DNA of 64,000 nt from JAABTH01 sp964390725 (GTDB lineage: Bacteria; Bacillota; Dethiobacteria; DTU022), in assembly GCA_964390725.1 (NCBI GenBank), contig CAYMIW010000007.1, positions 1 to 64,000 on the forward strand, in the 5' to 3' direction. Positions 7,610 through 16,738 of this stretch are shown here, one piece after another (position 1 is the stretch's first letter; each line of letters opens with the position of its first letter). The notes under the pieces were generated by a model that saw only the letters and a program-made list of their open reading frames with translations, ran no database searches and had not been told where the DNA came from. The translations under genes and the position numbers were made by a program.

Positions 7610-8485
7610 ATGCGAATGAATTTTTTAAAAAATATTGAGCTTAAAAAGAAAATGGTTTTTGATGGAGCCATGGGTACTGAGCTGGAAAAGCGGGGGCTGG
7701 GTACGGGCGGTCATCTTAATCTTACTGCCGCAAGTGAAATCTATAATTTTCACCTCGATTACGCCCGTTTGGGCGTTGATTGCCTGACAACCAATACATT
7801 TACCATGAATCGTATTTATGTTGAGTCCCATGGTCTCGGATTAGATCTAAGAAAAGTTAATATTGCCGGAGTCAAGCTGGCCCGTGATGCGGCAGGGAAT
7901 GAACAATTTGTTTTTGGCGATATGGGGTCGACAGGGCGTCTGCTGAAGCCCTATGGCGAGTATACTGAAGAAGAGTTTATCAGTAACTACAGGGAACAGG
8001 CGGCATTACTAGCTGAAGCAGGGGTAGATGGGTTAATTATTGAAACAATGACCGATTTGAGGGAAGCTGTCTGTGCCCTGCAGGGATGTAAAGAGGCTAC
8101 GGATTTACCTGTAATAGTTACAATGTCTTTCACCACGCTCAATAAAGGCGGGCGCACAATAATGGGCAACAGTGTGGCCGATGTTGCCGTGGCTCTTGAA
8201 AAACATGGTGCTGATGTTGCAGGTTCCAATTGTGGAGATTTAACTCCGCAGGATATGGCTGAACTGGTGTTAATGTTTCGTGATGCGACAGATATGCCCC
8301 TCTTGGTCCAGCCCAATGCGGGGATGCCGGTTCTTAAAGATGGCATTACCACATATAATATGAGTCCCGATGATTTTGCCGACGGTGTTATACAGTGTCT
8401 GGAAAATGGCGCTAATATTGTTGGTGGCTGCTGTGGTACTACCCTGGAGCATATGAAAGCTCTCATTGAAAAAGTTAGAGCTTAG
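7610..8485 (+). CDS. Homocysteine S-methyltransferase-family protein
   Basis: About 291 residues, matching the isolated homocysteine-binding (beta/alpha)8 barrel at the N-terminus of cobalamin-dependent methionine synthase. Seen are DGAMGTEL near the start, the zinc ligands in GSNCGD and GGCCGT, and the PNAGMP strand. There is no folate, B12 or reactivation domain, so it must work with partner proteins. The corrinoid protein at 5657 is the nearest candidate, though a terminator and a minus-strand gene lie between. The start is ambiguous between GTG 7607, ATG 7610 and ATG 7616, all with only a purine-rich AAAGAAG ahead. Confidence 0.9.
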   Translation: MRMNFLKNIELKKKMVFDGAMGTELEKRGLGTGGHLNLTAASEIYNFHLDYARLGVDCLTTNTFTMNRIYVESHGLGLDLRKVNIAGVKLARDAAGNEQFVFGDMGSTGRLLKPYGEYTEEEFISNYREQAALLAEAGVDGLIIETMTDLREAVCALQGCKEATDLPVIVTMSFTTLNKGGRTIMGNSVADVAVALEKHGADVAGSNCGDLTPQDMAELVLMFRDATDMPLLVQPNAGMPVLKDGITTYNMSPDDFADGVIQCLENGANIVGGCCGTTLEHMKALIEKVRA

Positions 8486-8524
8486 GTAATAAGCAAATAA
8501 ATGTCGTTTTAAGTTGGTGATTCG

Positions 8525-10531
8525 GTGGAGATACATCATACAGCTTGCCCTCTTGACTGCTGGGACCAATGCAGCCTGGAGGTCTTGGTCGAAAATGGAG
8601 AAATAATATCAATAAAACCAAATAGCAGGCAGCCGGTTACAGGCAGGTTCATATGCAATAAAGGTAAACATTTACTCAAACAAAACAGGCACCCGCAAAG
8701 GGTGCTTTACCCTTTGAAAAAAGAAAACGGAACATTTAAAAGGATAAGTTGGTCTGCAGCTTTGGACATGATGGCCGAAAAAATTGGAAAGGTTCTTTTG
8801 CAATACGGCCCTCTATCTCTGCTGCATTATTATGATGGTGGTTATGGAGGTCTGCTCAAAAACCTGGAATCAAGGTTCTTTAGTGCCCTTGGCGGTTGTA
8901 CGGTCCACAGGGGTAGCCTCTGCTGGGCTGCCGGTCTGGCAGCCCAGCGCTATGATTTTGGTGATATATTGTCTCACCCCCATCAGGATCTGATCAATTC
9001 GAGTTTAGTAATTATTTGGGGTAGAAATCCGGCTAATACGCAGTTACATTTGCTTCCCTACATTAAAGAAGCCCGTGAAAATGGTACTAAAGTAATTTTA
9101 ATTGACCCCCTTAAAACTGCCTCGGCAGCAATAGCAGATCAATACGTAAGGGTAAATCCTGCTTCTGACGGAGTCCTGGCCCTGGCTATGGCAAATATAA
9201 TAATAGGAAAAGGCTTGCACGACCCTGAGTTTGTCCGTAAATACACTACAGGGTACGATCAATTTGCAGATTTTTGTTCAGAATTTACTCCTGAAAAAGC
9301 TTCTGAAATATGCGGCCTGAGTGCTGAAAAAATAATTGAACTGGCCGAAGAATATGCCTGGTCTAAACCTGCTTCGATATTGATCGGTATTGGACTGCAG
9401 CGGCACAGCAACGGCGGGAATACAATCAGAGCTATTGATGCCCTGGCTGCCCTGACCGGCAATGTAGGAATTGCCGGAGGAGGAGCCAGCTATGCTAATT
9501 TTCGGGTTAGCCACCTGGTTGACCATGCTTTTTTAGAAGGCAAGGATCTTGAACCTGTTCACCGGCATTATTCAAAACCTGAATTTGCCAGAAACCTGGC
9601 AGAACTTAAAGACCCGCCTATCGAGTTATTGTATATCAGCCGCGCTAATCCACTGGTCCAGGTTGGGGACAGTAATGCGGTGCGTAAGGCACTTGCTGCT
9701 GTACCTTTTGTTGTTACAGCCGAGCTCTTTTTAACCGATACAGCATTAGCTTCCGATCTGGTTTTACCTGTAACTCATCTTCTCGAAAATATCGATCTTT
9801 TCTATAATTCCATGAGTCACCAGCACGTTGTATATAGTAATAAGGCAATTGATCCTCCCGGTGAATGCAGGGCGGAACATCGGTTTATGGCTGAACTGGC
9901 AGATAGGATGGGGGTAAAAGGTTATCCTGCCTTATCGGAAGACGAACTGATAACCAGGCTGATCAGACCGCTGACGTTGAAAAGCGGTATTACCCTGCAG
10001 GATTTGAAAGAGAGTGGACCTCTGCTGCCTGAACAGGGAGACTCAATTCCCTGGAGCGACCGTATTTTTAAAACCCCTGACCGGAAATACTGCTTTTATT
10101 CTACAGAAGCTGAAAAAAATGGTTCCGGGGGACTTCCTGTTTATAATAAACCCCGTGAAATCGGGAATGTCCGTTTGATCAGGGAAGGCTATAAATACTG
10201 GTTTGTAACACCTCATCCCCGTGATTCAATCCATTCATCTCATCGTTTGCCTGGAATAGGTTCATCACCGCTTGCCTATATAAATAAAACGACAGCTGCC
10301 GAAGAAGGGCTGGGAGAAGGCAGTATCGTTTTTGTTGAAACAAAACGCGGAAAAATTCAGGTAATAATTACCATTACCGAAGCAGTCCCTCCCAAAACTG
10401 TTATGGTATATGAAGGATGGTGGCATCAAAGCGGGGCATCGGTAAATAAGCTTACAGCTGATTACCGCACTGACATGGGTGATCAGGCTGCCTTTTACGA
10501 TTGTTTATGCCGCATTGTGAAAACAGGATGA
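8525..10531 (+). CDS. Molybdopterin oxidoreductase (bis-MGD, formate dehydrogenase-like)
   Basis: A 668-residue enzyme of the DMSO reductase superfamily. It opens with a [4Fe-4S] ligand set Cys8-x3-Cys12-x3-Cys16-x27-Cys44, continues with the Molybdopterin domain (WSAALDMMAEKI onward), and ends with a molydop-binding beta barrel (about 550-668, including TPHPRDSIHSSHR). Cys133 in GSLCWAAG is a candidate Mo/W ligand. No TAT signal is seen, so it is cytoplasmic. No iron-sulfur or membrane subunit is encoded alongside, and the substrate is unknown. Start is GTG 8525 with a modest GGTGA ahead, 39 bases after the upstream gene. It converges on the ferredoxin oxidoreductase operon with only 16 bases between stops. 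Confidence 0.88.
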   Translation: MEIHHTACPLDCWDQCSLEVLVENGEIISIKPNSRQPVTGRFICNKGKHLLKQNRHPQRVLYPLKKENGTFKRISWSAALDMMAEKIGKVLLQYGPLSLLHYYDGGYGGLLKNLESRFFSALGGCTVHRGSLCWAAGLAAQRYDFGDILSHPHQDLINSSLVIIWGRNPANTQLHLLPYIKEARENGTKVILIDPLKTASAAIADQYVRVNPASDGVLALAMANIIIGKGLHDPEFVRKYTTGYDQFADFCSEFTPEKASEICGLSAEKIIELAEEYAWSKPASILIGIGLQRHSNGGNTIRAIDALAALTGNVGIAGGGASYANFRVSHLVDHAFLEGKDLEPVHRHYSKPEFARNLAELKDPPIELLYISRANPLVQVGDSNAVRKALAAVPFVVTAELFLTDTALASDLVLPVTHLLENIDLFYNSMSHQHVVYSNKAIDPPGECRAEHRFMAELADRMGVKGYPALSEDELITRLIRPLTLKSGITLQDLKESGPLLPEQGDSIPWSDRIFKTPDRKYCFYSTEAEKNGSGGLPVYNKPREIGNVRLIREGYKYWFVTPHPRDSIHSSHRLPGIGSSPLAYINKTTAAEEGLGEGSIVFVETKRGKIQVIITITEAVPPKTVMVYEGWWHQSGASVNKLTADYRTDMGDQAAFYDCLCRIVKTG

Positions 10532-10547
10532 GCAATAAGGTTGGCAA

Positions 10548-11096
10548 CTATAGCTGCGAATCAACAAAATGTTTCCCCTGATGCAGGGCTTTTTTAAATC
10601 CGACAACCAGTTCTTTTTTATGGGCGGGAAGAAAAGAAGCTATCTGTGAGGTAACCTCATTGTAATCGATTATGTTTGTTTCTGCAAAAAAAGCGCCCAG
10701 CATGGTTAGGTTGGCCATTTTTTCATTGCCGGCTGCAGCAGCAAGTTCTCCGGCAGGTACTTTAACTGTTTTTATTTTTTTTACCGGCTGCTGCTCGTTA
10801 TTGATCAAAGAGCTGTTAATCATCAACAGCCCCTCAGGTTGCAGGCGGGCTGCGAATTTATTCATTGCCGGTTCGCTCATAGCTATCACGGCGTCTGGCG
10901 TTCCGGTCAGGGGAGCACCGATTGGCTTTTGTGAAAGCACAACTGTGCAGTTTGCTGATCCGCCGCGCATTTCCACCCCGTAAGCAGGCATCCAGGTTAC
11001 GTTCATTCCACTTTTCATCGCACAATAAGCCAGTAACTCCCCCATCATTAAAACACCCTGGCCACCGAAGCCTGATATTATTACTGAAAAATCCAT
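10548..11096 (-). CDS. 2-oxoacid:ferredoxin oxidoreductase, gamma subunit
   Basis: A 182-residue gamma subunit (POR/KOR catalytic domain). The N-terminal GFGGQGVLMMGELLA glycine motif and VEMRGGSANCTVV are typical. It supports CoA binding and electron transfer in enzymes that oxidatively decarboxylate 2-oxoacids to acyl-CoA with ferredoxin. The ATG at 11096 follows AAGGGAAGTG; an upstream in-frame start at 11123 has no better signal. It is the last gene of the operon delta-alpha-beta-gamma on the minus strand. Confidence 0.92.
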   Translation of the reverse strand: MDFSVIISGFGGQGVLMMGELLAYCAMKSGMNVTWMPAYGVEMRGGSANCTVVLSQKPIGAPLTGTPDAVIAMSEPAMNKFAARLQPEGLLMINSSLINNEQQPVKKIKTVKVPAGELAAAAGNEKMANLTMLGAFFAETNIIDYNEVTSQIASFLPAHKKELVVGFKKALHQGKHFVDSQL

Positions 11097-11119
11097 GTTA
11101 TCACTTCCCTTGTAAAAAA

Positions 11120-11890
11120 TCATATTGTGTCCTTGATTATTCCCAGGGGAAAGTTTGGAATCATGCTATTTGTAATTTGCTTAAGTGATTCTTCAGGAGA
11201 AAGCTGCCAGTTTGTCGGGCATGCTGACAGAAGTTCAACAATTCCCATTCCCTTATTATTTAACTGGGCGAGAAAAGCCCGTTTAACAGCATTTTCAGCT
11301 TTTTTTATTTCCCTGGCATTATGAAGGGATGCTCTGGCAGAAAAAGCTGTACCTTCAAATGTAGCCAGCAGTTCGGCCATTTTTAGAGGAAACCCTTCTT
11401 TATCAGTGGATCGCCCTGACGGTGTTGTGGTAGTTTTTTGGCCCGGCAATGTTGTCGGGGCCATTTGTCCCCCGGTCATACCGTAGATACTGTTGTTAAT
11501 AAAAATAATTGTAATATTTTCCTTCCTGTTGGCAGCGTGAAGTATCTCACTTGTTCCGATTGCAGCAAGGTCGCCATCGCCCTGGTAAGTAAATACTGCC
11601 AGTTCGGGATCTGCCCGTTTAATTCCCGTAGCAACTGCCGGGGCCCGTCCGTGAGGTGCTTCACAACAATCAATGTTGATATAATCGTATAAAAAAACAC
11701 CGCACCCTACTCCGATGACCCCTACTGCTCTTTTTGCAAGGTTCAAATCATCAATGGCCCGGGCAACCAGTTGATGAGCCAGGCCATGATGACAGCCGGG
11801 GCAGAAATGGAATAGTTTGTCTTTTAAAGAGCGGGGCGGGGAATACAACTTTCTATCTTTTAGTTTGGGCAATTTTCTGCTCCTTTTCAC
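11120..11890 (-). CDS. 2-oxoacid:ferredoxin oxidoreductase, beta (TPP) subunit
   Basis: A 256-residue thiamine diphosphate-binding subunit. CPGCHHG near the N-terminus, the GDGDLAAIG metal/TPP motif and NNSIYGMTGGQ are all present. Its first codons overlap the end of the alpha gene (ATGA-type), so translation is coupled. The subunit pattern matches VOR (branched-chain 2-oxoacid) and KOR (2-oxoglutarate) enzymes of Clostridia; the sequence alone does not settle the substrate. Confidence 0.93.
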   Translation of the reverse strand: MKRSRKLPKLKDRKLYSPPRSLKDKLFHFCPGCHHGLAHQLVARAIDDLNLAKRAVGVIGVGCGVFLYDYINIDCCEAPHGRAPAVATGIKRADPELAVFTYQGDGDLAAIGTSEILHAANRKENITIIFINNSIYGMTGGQMAPTTLPGQKTTTTPSGRSTDKEGFPLKMAELLATFEGTAFSARASLHNAREIKKAENAVKRAFLAQLNNKGMGIVELLSACPTNWQLSPEESLKQITNSMIPNFPLGIIKDTI

Positions 11891-12939
11891 TGGAGAATAT
11901 CCATTATTTTGTCTTCAACCTGTTCCGGGGTGGGGATGGTGCCTCCTGGGTAGCCACTAAAAAAAATATTTCCTATTCCATTAGTGGCCAGGCGGACATC
12001 ATCAATCATCTGGCCGGTGTTCATCTCAACAACTAAAAGGTTTTCAGTTGATTTTACTGCTGCCAAAATCTCATTTTCAGGAAATGGAAATAAAGTGATG
12101 GGGCGGAAAAACCCAATTGAATATCCCCGACTCCTTGCCCTGTCGACAGCAGTACGGACGATACGACTGCAGGACCCAAAAGCTACAACTGTGAGGTTGC
12201 TTTTGTCCGGGCAGTCGATTTCAACTCTTACTTCATTCCTTTTTAAAAGCTTGTATTTATTATAAAGTTTCCAGTTGTGTGCCTCCATTTCGCCATCGGC
12301 AAGAAAGAGTGACTTGATCAGCCGCGGATTTCGTCCTTTGGCCCCTGTCAGGGCCCAATCCTGTTCCTGTGGGCGAGCAATTTTATTCTCTATAACCACC
12401 GGCTCTTTCATCTGTCCCAAAATTGCATCACCGAGGATCATGGCCGGGTTACGATATTTGATGGCAAGTCTGAATGCTTCGCCTGCCAGTGAATACATTT
12501 CCTGGACCGAATTAGGTGCCAGGACAATCAGGCGGTAGTCACCGTGTCCCCCTCCGCGTGTTGCCTGAAAATAATCTCCCTGGGTGGGGGCTATACCACC
12601 CAGACCTGGACCGCTGCGAGAAATGTTTACAATTAAAGCTGGCAGCTCTGAGCCGGCCATGTAAGACAATCCTTCCTGCATCAGTGATATCCCGGGACCT
12701 GAGGAAGAAGTCATGGCCATTTTACCGGCCGCTGCAGCACCTAATACCATGTTGATTGCGGCAAGTTCACTTTCGGCTTGCAAAAATACTCCATTAACAG
12801 ATGGAAGTGCTGCTGATAAGTATTCAGGAATATCATTTTGCGGGGTTATAGGATAACCAAAATAATGACGACAACCGGCATCTATTGCACCTCGTGCAAG
12901 GGCAATATTGCCTTTTAGAAGTTCTTTATCTCTGATCAA
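11887..12939 (-). CDS. 2-oxoacid:ferredoxin oxidoreductase, alpha subunit (VorB/KorA-like)
   Basis: A 350-residue alpha subunit with the pyrimidine-binding domain first (GCRHYFGYPITPQND, then EAINM-type region QAESELAAINMVLGAA and TSSSGPGISLMQEGLSY) and the transketolase C-terminal domain after about residue 230. The closest naming pattern I recall is 3-methyl-2-oxobutanoate dehydrogenase subunit VorB. The start overlaps the stop of the ferredoxin gene upstream, as expected for a coupled operon. Confidence 0.92.
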   Translation of the reverse strand: MIRDKELLKGNIALARGAIDAGCRHYFGYPITPQNDIPEYLSAALPSVNGVFLQAESELAAINMVLGAAAAGKMAMTSSSGPGISLMQEGLSYMAGSELPALIVNISRSGPGLGGIAPTQGDYFQATRGGGHGDYRLIVLAPNSVQEMYSLAGEAFRLAIKYRNPAMILGDAILGQMKEPVVIENKIARPQEQDWALTGAKGRNPRLIKSLFLADGEMEAHNWKLYNKYKLLKRNEVRVEIDCPDKSNLTVVAFGSCSRIVRTAVDRARSRGYSIGFFRPITLFPFPENEILAAVKSTENLLVVEMNTGQMIDDVRLATNGIGNIFFSGYPGGTIPTPEQVEDKIMDILQ

Positions 12940-13157
12940 TGTTGCTCCTTTCCTTGGTAAACTTCAAGGGCTGCGTCAGGACAGACCCGGGCGCATAAAG
13001 TGCAGCTGTTGCACCCTTTTCCTTCGGTAAAAACTAAAAAGCTATACCCATTTTGGTTCCTTTCATCTTCTCCAATGGCAAGGCAACCCTTGTTGCAGGC
13101 AAGAATGCAGTAGCCACATCCCTTACAGCGCTCGTTGTTGATTTTTACATAACCCAT
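12936..13157 (-). CDS. 2-oxoacid:ferredoxin oxidoreductase, delta (2[4Fe-4S] ferredoxin) subunit
   Basis: A 73-residue ferredoxin domain with two Cys sets, CKGCGYCILAC and CNSCTLCARVC, each followed by a Cys-x3-Pro-like or Gly variant. It carries electrons out of the TPP enzyme. First gene of the four-gene minus-strand operon; GTGAGG precedes its ATG. Confidence 0.93.
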   Translation of the reverse strand: MGYVKINNERCKGCGYCILACNKGCLAIGEDERNQNGYSFLVFTEGKGCNSCTLCARVCPDAALEVYQGKEQH

Positions 13158-13276
13158 GGATATACCTCACAGTAAGCACAAATTTGTCCGAATAGTGGCG
13201 CATCTATAAATTGCATAATTACATCGCTAAATATAGAAATTAATATTAAATATAGCTCAAAAGAGACATAGCGTCA

Positions 13277-13304
13277 ATAAAAAAACTCCGCAAAAACTGC
13301 GGAG
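13277..13304 (-). terminator. Rho-independent terminator of the small motility gene
   Basis: CTCCGCA (13286-13292) and TGCGGAG (13298-13304) form a 7-bp stem with a five-base loop. Read on the minus strand it is followed by seven T then ATTG. It closes the transcript of the gene at 13339-13527. Confidence 0.85.
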
Positions 13305-13338
13305 GCATGTAAGTATTTACAGCAGAGAGCGTGATTGT

Positions 13339-13527
13339 TCAGGCCAGGGTGCTTAGATTTTTTCCGAGGTGGGAGTAGATTTCACTCTGCATGTCAATCA
13401 TTTCCACCAGCGCTTCACCCTGAAGCCTGGCAGTATCGAGCACTTTTTGAGCTGCTCTCACTGCCACTTCCGCTTCCAGGTTTTCCTGCTGCATCTGTAC
13501 GGCCATGGAGGCTATACTTTGAATCAT
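13339..13527 (-). CDS. YjfB-like putative motility protein
   Basis: A 62-residue protein (MIQSIASMAVQMQQ onward) resembling the YjfB family of small putative motility proteins found in flagellated Bacillota. It is probably all helical, with no signal peptide or membrane span. The function of the family is not established. The call is supported by a strong AAAGGAGGT ribosome-binding site, a sigma-D type promoter at 13569-13595 and a dedicated terminator, so it is a single-gene flagellar-regulon transcript. Confidence 0.85.
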   Translation of the reverse strand: MIQSIASMAVQMQQENLEAEVAVRAAQKVLDTARLQGEALVEMIDMQSEIYSHLGKNLSTLA

Positions 13528-13568
13528 GATCTAGTTACCTCCTTTTCTTTATTAGCAGCCTACACTTA

Positions 13569-13595
13569 ATATCGGCAAGTTCATGCTATAGTTAA
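13569..13595 (-). promoter_or_regulatory. Sigma-D (sigma-28, flagellar) promoter
   Basis: On the minus strand TTAA, a 15-base spacer and GCCGATAT. The -10 element equals the Bacillus sigma-D consensus and the -35 differs from TAAA by one base. It points to the YjfB-like gene starting at 13527 and implies that the genome encodes a flagellar sigma factor. Confidence 0.8.
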
Positions 13596-13780
13596 TAAAT
13601 AAAAGATGACAGTTATTATATTGAGACTATTTGCAAGATGTATAGTTTTATAGTAAGATGAAAAATATTATCCATAATAGGCAGGGATATACAATTTAAC
13701 ATAGAATTAGAGGATTATTAGAGAGAAAGATTTATAACACTCAAATATTTTGAGCAGAATATTTTTCAGGGAGATTAAAG

Positions 13781-14884
13781 ATGCGAAGGATATCTACTGA
13801 TCTTGCTCAACCCGGGATGGTAACCGGGAAGCCTGTTTATGGTTTTTCGGGGCAGATTCTTCTTAACTCAGGTGTGGCAATTAAACCTCAACACATTTTC
13901 TATTTAAAACAAATAGGCATAAAAAGCCTGTACATTTGTGATGAGCGTATGGGTAGTATTAATGTTAAGGATACGATCAGCGATGAACTGCGCAGTGAAA
14001 GCAGGGTCCTGGTATCGCAGATAATTAGAAATGTTGATTCCCCCAGTGCCAATAACAAGGGAATCAATATAAAAGATCAGGAAGTAATCGACCTGGTAGA
14101 AAAAATTATTGATGAAATAGTTGCCAAGAAAGATATTATTATTCAGCTTGCTGACATACGATCTGTTGATAGTTACCTTTTTGCCCACTCGGTCAATTGT
14201 GCTGTTATTACCACCCTGATGGCGGCAAAAATGAATTTTTGCAGGGATGAATTGAGAGAAATAGCTCTGGGAGCCCTTCTTCACGATATGGGTATGGTCG
14301 CTGTTCCTTCGGCAGTAATCAATAAGCAGGGGGAACTAACCACTGATGAATTTGAAATGGTGATTCAGCATCCATCCTATGGCTTTGAGTTGTTTAAGAA
14401 ATTCCCCCTTTATTCCCCGGAAGCAGGAAAAATTATACTCCAGCATCATGAACGTTATCGGGGTCAGGGTTACCCGAAAGGTATAGGCGATGGGGATATC
14501 AGCGACGCAGCACATATTCTGGCAATTGCTGATGTATTCGATGCGCTCACTTCTGATAAGCCTAACCGTAAAGCTTATCGAACTCACCAGGCAATTGAAA
14601 TGCTGATGTCCTGGGGTGGAGATTATTTCCATCTCGATTACCTCAGGCATTTTTTATCTAATATAGCTGCTTACCCTGCAGGTACTCATGTTTTTCTGAG
14701 TAACGGAGAAAGCGGTTTTGTTATTGCCAATACTCCAGGCTTCGCTCTCAGACCGGTAGTTCGGATCGTTTACAGGGGTGAGGATATGGCTCCGCATCCA
14801 AGTCCATATAACTTGGATCTGACCGGGGCCTTGGATCTGGCTGTTGTTAAGGTGGTAGAGGTGCCAACTTCAGAACTGCATTGA
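13781..14884 (+). CDS. HD-GYP domain c-di-GMP phosphodiesterase
   Basis: A 367-residue protein. Residues 1-60 form an N-terminal beta-rich segment (LAQPGMVTGKPVYG), about 120-300 the HD-GYP domain with LLHDMGM, QHHERYRGQGYPKG and ADVFDALTS, and 310-367 a C-terminal beta-rich tail around NGESGFV. HD-GYP enzymes hydrolyse cyclic di-GMP. It resembles the protein at 16884 over its whole length, including the tail, so the two are paralogs flanking the composite GGDEF/HD-GYP protein. A GGGAGA ribosome-binding site precedes the ATG. Confidence 0.93.
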   Translation: MRRISTDLAQPGMVTGKPVYGFSGQILLNSGVAIKPQHIFYLKQIGIKSLYICDERMGSINVKDTISDELRSESRVLVSQIIRNVDSPSANNKGINIKDQEVIDLVEKIIDEIVAKKDIIIQLADIRSVDSYLFAHSVNCAVITTLMAAKMNFCRDELREIALGALLHDMGMVAVPSAVINKQGELTTDEFEMVIQHPSYGFELFKKFPLYSPEAGKIILQHHERYRGQGYPKGIGDGDISDAAHILAIADVFDALTSDKPNRKAYRTHQAIEMLMSWGGDYFHLDYLRHFLSNIAAYPAGTHVFLSNGESGFVIANTPGFALRPVVRIVYRGEDMAPHPSPYNLDLTGALDLAVVKVVEVPTSELH

Positions 14885-14914
14885 CATATTAAAGAGCACA
14901 GGTGAACTACAATC

Positions 14915-16738
14915 GTGGCTAAAGGTAAGATCAATAATCATCAGCAGAATGAAAGTGAGTTACTGGTTGCTGCCAGCGATGTTGTCAATTGTTTAATCGT
15001 GTTGCTTAATACCAAGGGTAAAATCGTTCGCATTAATAGTGCATCTGAAAAAATAAGTGGCATAAATTTAAATGAAGCAAGGGACAAACATTTCTGGGAA
15101 ATATTTTGTCACCCTGAAGAAGTTGAGCTGTATAAAGCTTTTTTTAGTGCGCTTGATCTCTCGGCAATGCCTTTTCGTATTGAAACACAGTTGATTCAAA
15201 AGAATGGTAAAAGTTGTAGTATCTTGTGGGATTATAATTATCTTAGAATACCAGATAATAATGATACTCTCTACGTTCTAACCGGCACTGATCTTACTGT
15301 TCACAAACAGAACATTGCAGCATTACAGGAAACAAAAGAAATGTACAGAGCCCTGATACATGCTTCCCCGGTTGCTGTTATCGCTCTGGACGAATCTTTA
15401 AAGATTAAAAGCTGGAGTTCAGCCGCAGAGAGCCTTTTGGGTTGGCCCGAAAAAGAAGTGATCGGTAAAAATGTCGGGTTTTTTCTTGATAGTAGCAAAC
15501 AGAGTGTTTCCAGTTTTGCATTACAGACATTACAGGGTAAATCTTTCTACAGGATAGATCATTCCTGCACTCACACTAATGGCGAGCGGATCGAAATTGA
15601 ATTTTCATTGGCACCGCTTAGAAATGTACGCGGTGAAGTAAACGGGTTGGTAATGGTTGCCGGAGATATAACGGAAAGAAAGCAATATGAGGAGAAACTG
15701 GAATATTTTAGCATGCATGATCAGCTGACCGGATTGTTTAACCGAGCTTATTTTGATCGCGAATTAAACCGGCCCGGTAACGAGATTTCTTATCCTGTAA
15801 CAATTATCGCCGCCGATCTGGATGGACTAAAATTGATTAACGACACCCTGGGCCATGAGCATGGTAACAAAATGCTTTTAACCTGTGCCGATATAATTAA
15901 AAAATCACTGCGCCGAACTGATCTTTTAGCACGGGTTGGGGGGGATGAATTTGCCGTAATTCTTTCCAATGCTGGTAAAGAGATAGGCTCAGTTATAGTT
16001 GACCGCATTAAAAAGTCACTTAAAGATTACAATAAAAATAATGATTACTTGCCCTTAAGTGTATCGCTGGGTATATCAACTGCTGAAAAGGGAAATGTAT
16101 CCCTGTTGGAGTTGTACCGTGAAGCTGATGACCTGATGTATATTGATAAACTGCATACAGGAGCCGGAGCCAAATCTCAAATAATCAAATCATTGATGGC
16201 TGCCCTGGCAGAAAGAGATTTCATTACGGCAGGGCATGCAAACCGCCTTGAAGAGTTGTGCAGTATAATTGGGCAAAAAATTAATCTGCCGAAAAGGCAG
16301 CTGGGGCGCCTGGTTTTACTGGCCCAGGTGCATGACCTGGGAAAGGTTGGCATCCCAGACGAAATATTATACAAGGATGGGCCCCTTAATGATGATGAAT
16401 GGAAAATAATGAGGAAACATCCCGAAAAAGGGCACCGTATTGCTTCTGCATCAGCCGACTTATATGGCATTGCCGACTTGATCCTCAAGCACCATGAACG
16501 ATGGGATGGTTCCGGATATCCGCTCGGTTTAACCGGCAAAAAAATACCGGTTGAGTGCCGAATTTTAGCCATTGCCGACGCATTTGACGCTATGACCAAT
16601 GAAAGGCCTTATCGTTCGGCCCGGCCACCTGAAGAGGCCATCGAGGAAATACAGCGTTGTGCGGGAACTCAGTTTGATCCCGAATTGGTTGCGATATTTT
16701 TATCTGTGCTTGAAGAAAGTATTATTAAAAAAGATTAA
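14915..16738 (+). CDS. PAS-PAS-GGDEF-HD-GYP cyclic-di-GMP turnover protein
   Basis: A 607-residue cytoplasmic signalling protein. Two PAS sensor domains come first (about 18-135 and 140-262), then a GGDEF diguanylate cyclase domain (about 268-425) and an HD-GYP phosphodiesterase domain (about 428-600). The GGDEF motif is intact (RVGGDEFAVIL), and RRTD five residues before it is a product-inhibition I-site. The HD-GYP part keeps HDLGK and HHERWDGSGYP. Both opposing activities therefore appear intact. Start is GTG 14915, nine bases after AGGTGA and 30 bases after the upstream HD-GYP gene, so they are likely co-transcribed. No transmembrane segment is seen. Confidence 0.94.
   Translation: MAKGKINNHQQNESELLVAASDVVNCLIVLLNTKGKIVRINSASEKISGINLNEARDKHFWEIFCHPEEVELYKAFFSALDLSAMPFRIETQLIQKNGKSCSILWDYNYLRIPDNNDTLYVLTGTDLTVHKQNIAALQETKEMYRALIHASPVAVIALDESLKIKSWSSAAESLLGWPEKEVIGKNVGFFLDSSKQSVSSFALQTLQGKSFYRIDHSCTHTNGERIEIEFSLAPLRNVRGEVNGLVMVAGDITERKQYEEKLEYFSMHDQLTGLFNRAYFDRELNRPGNEISYPVTIIAADLDGLKLINDTLGHEHGNKMLLTCADIIKKSLRRTDLLARVGGDEFAVILSNAGKEIGSVIVDRIKKSLKDYNKNNDYLPLSVSLGISTAEKGNVSLLELYREADDLMYIDKLHTGAGAKSQIIKSLMAALAERDFITAGHANRLEELCSIIGQKINLPKRQLGRLVLLAQVHDLGKVGIPDEILYKDGPLNDDEWKIMRKHPEKGHRIASASADLYGIADLILKHHERWDGSGYPLGLTGKKIPVECRILAIADAFDAMTNERPYRSARPPEEAIEEIQRCAGTQFDPELVAIFLSVLEESIIKKD

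Noticed and set aside
7474..7671. N-terminal extension of the DUF697-like protein
   Set aside because: It would overlap the start of the divergent homocysteine methyltransferase gene; ATG 7473 has a GAGGCGG site.
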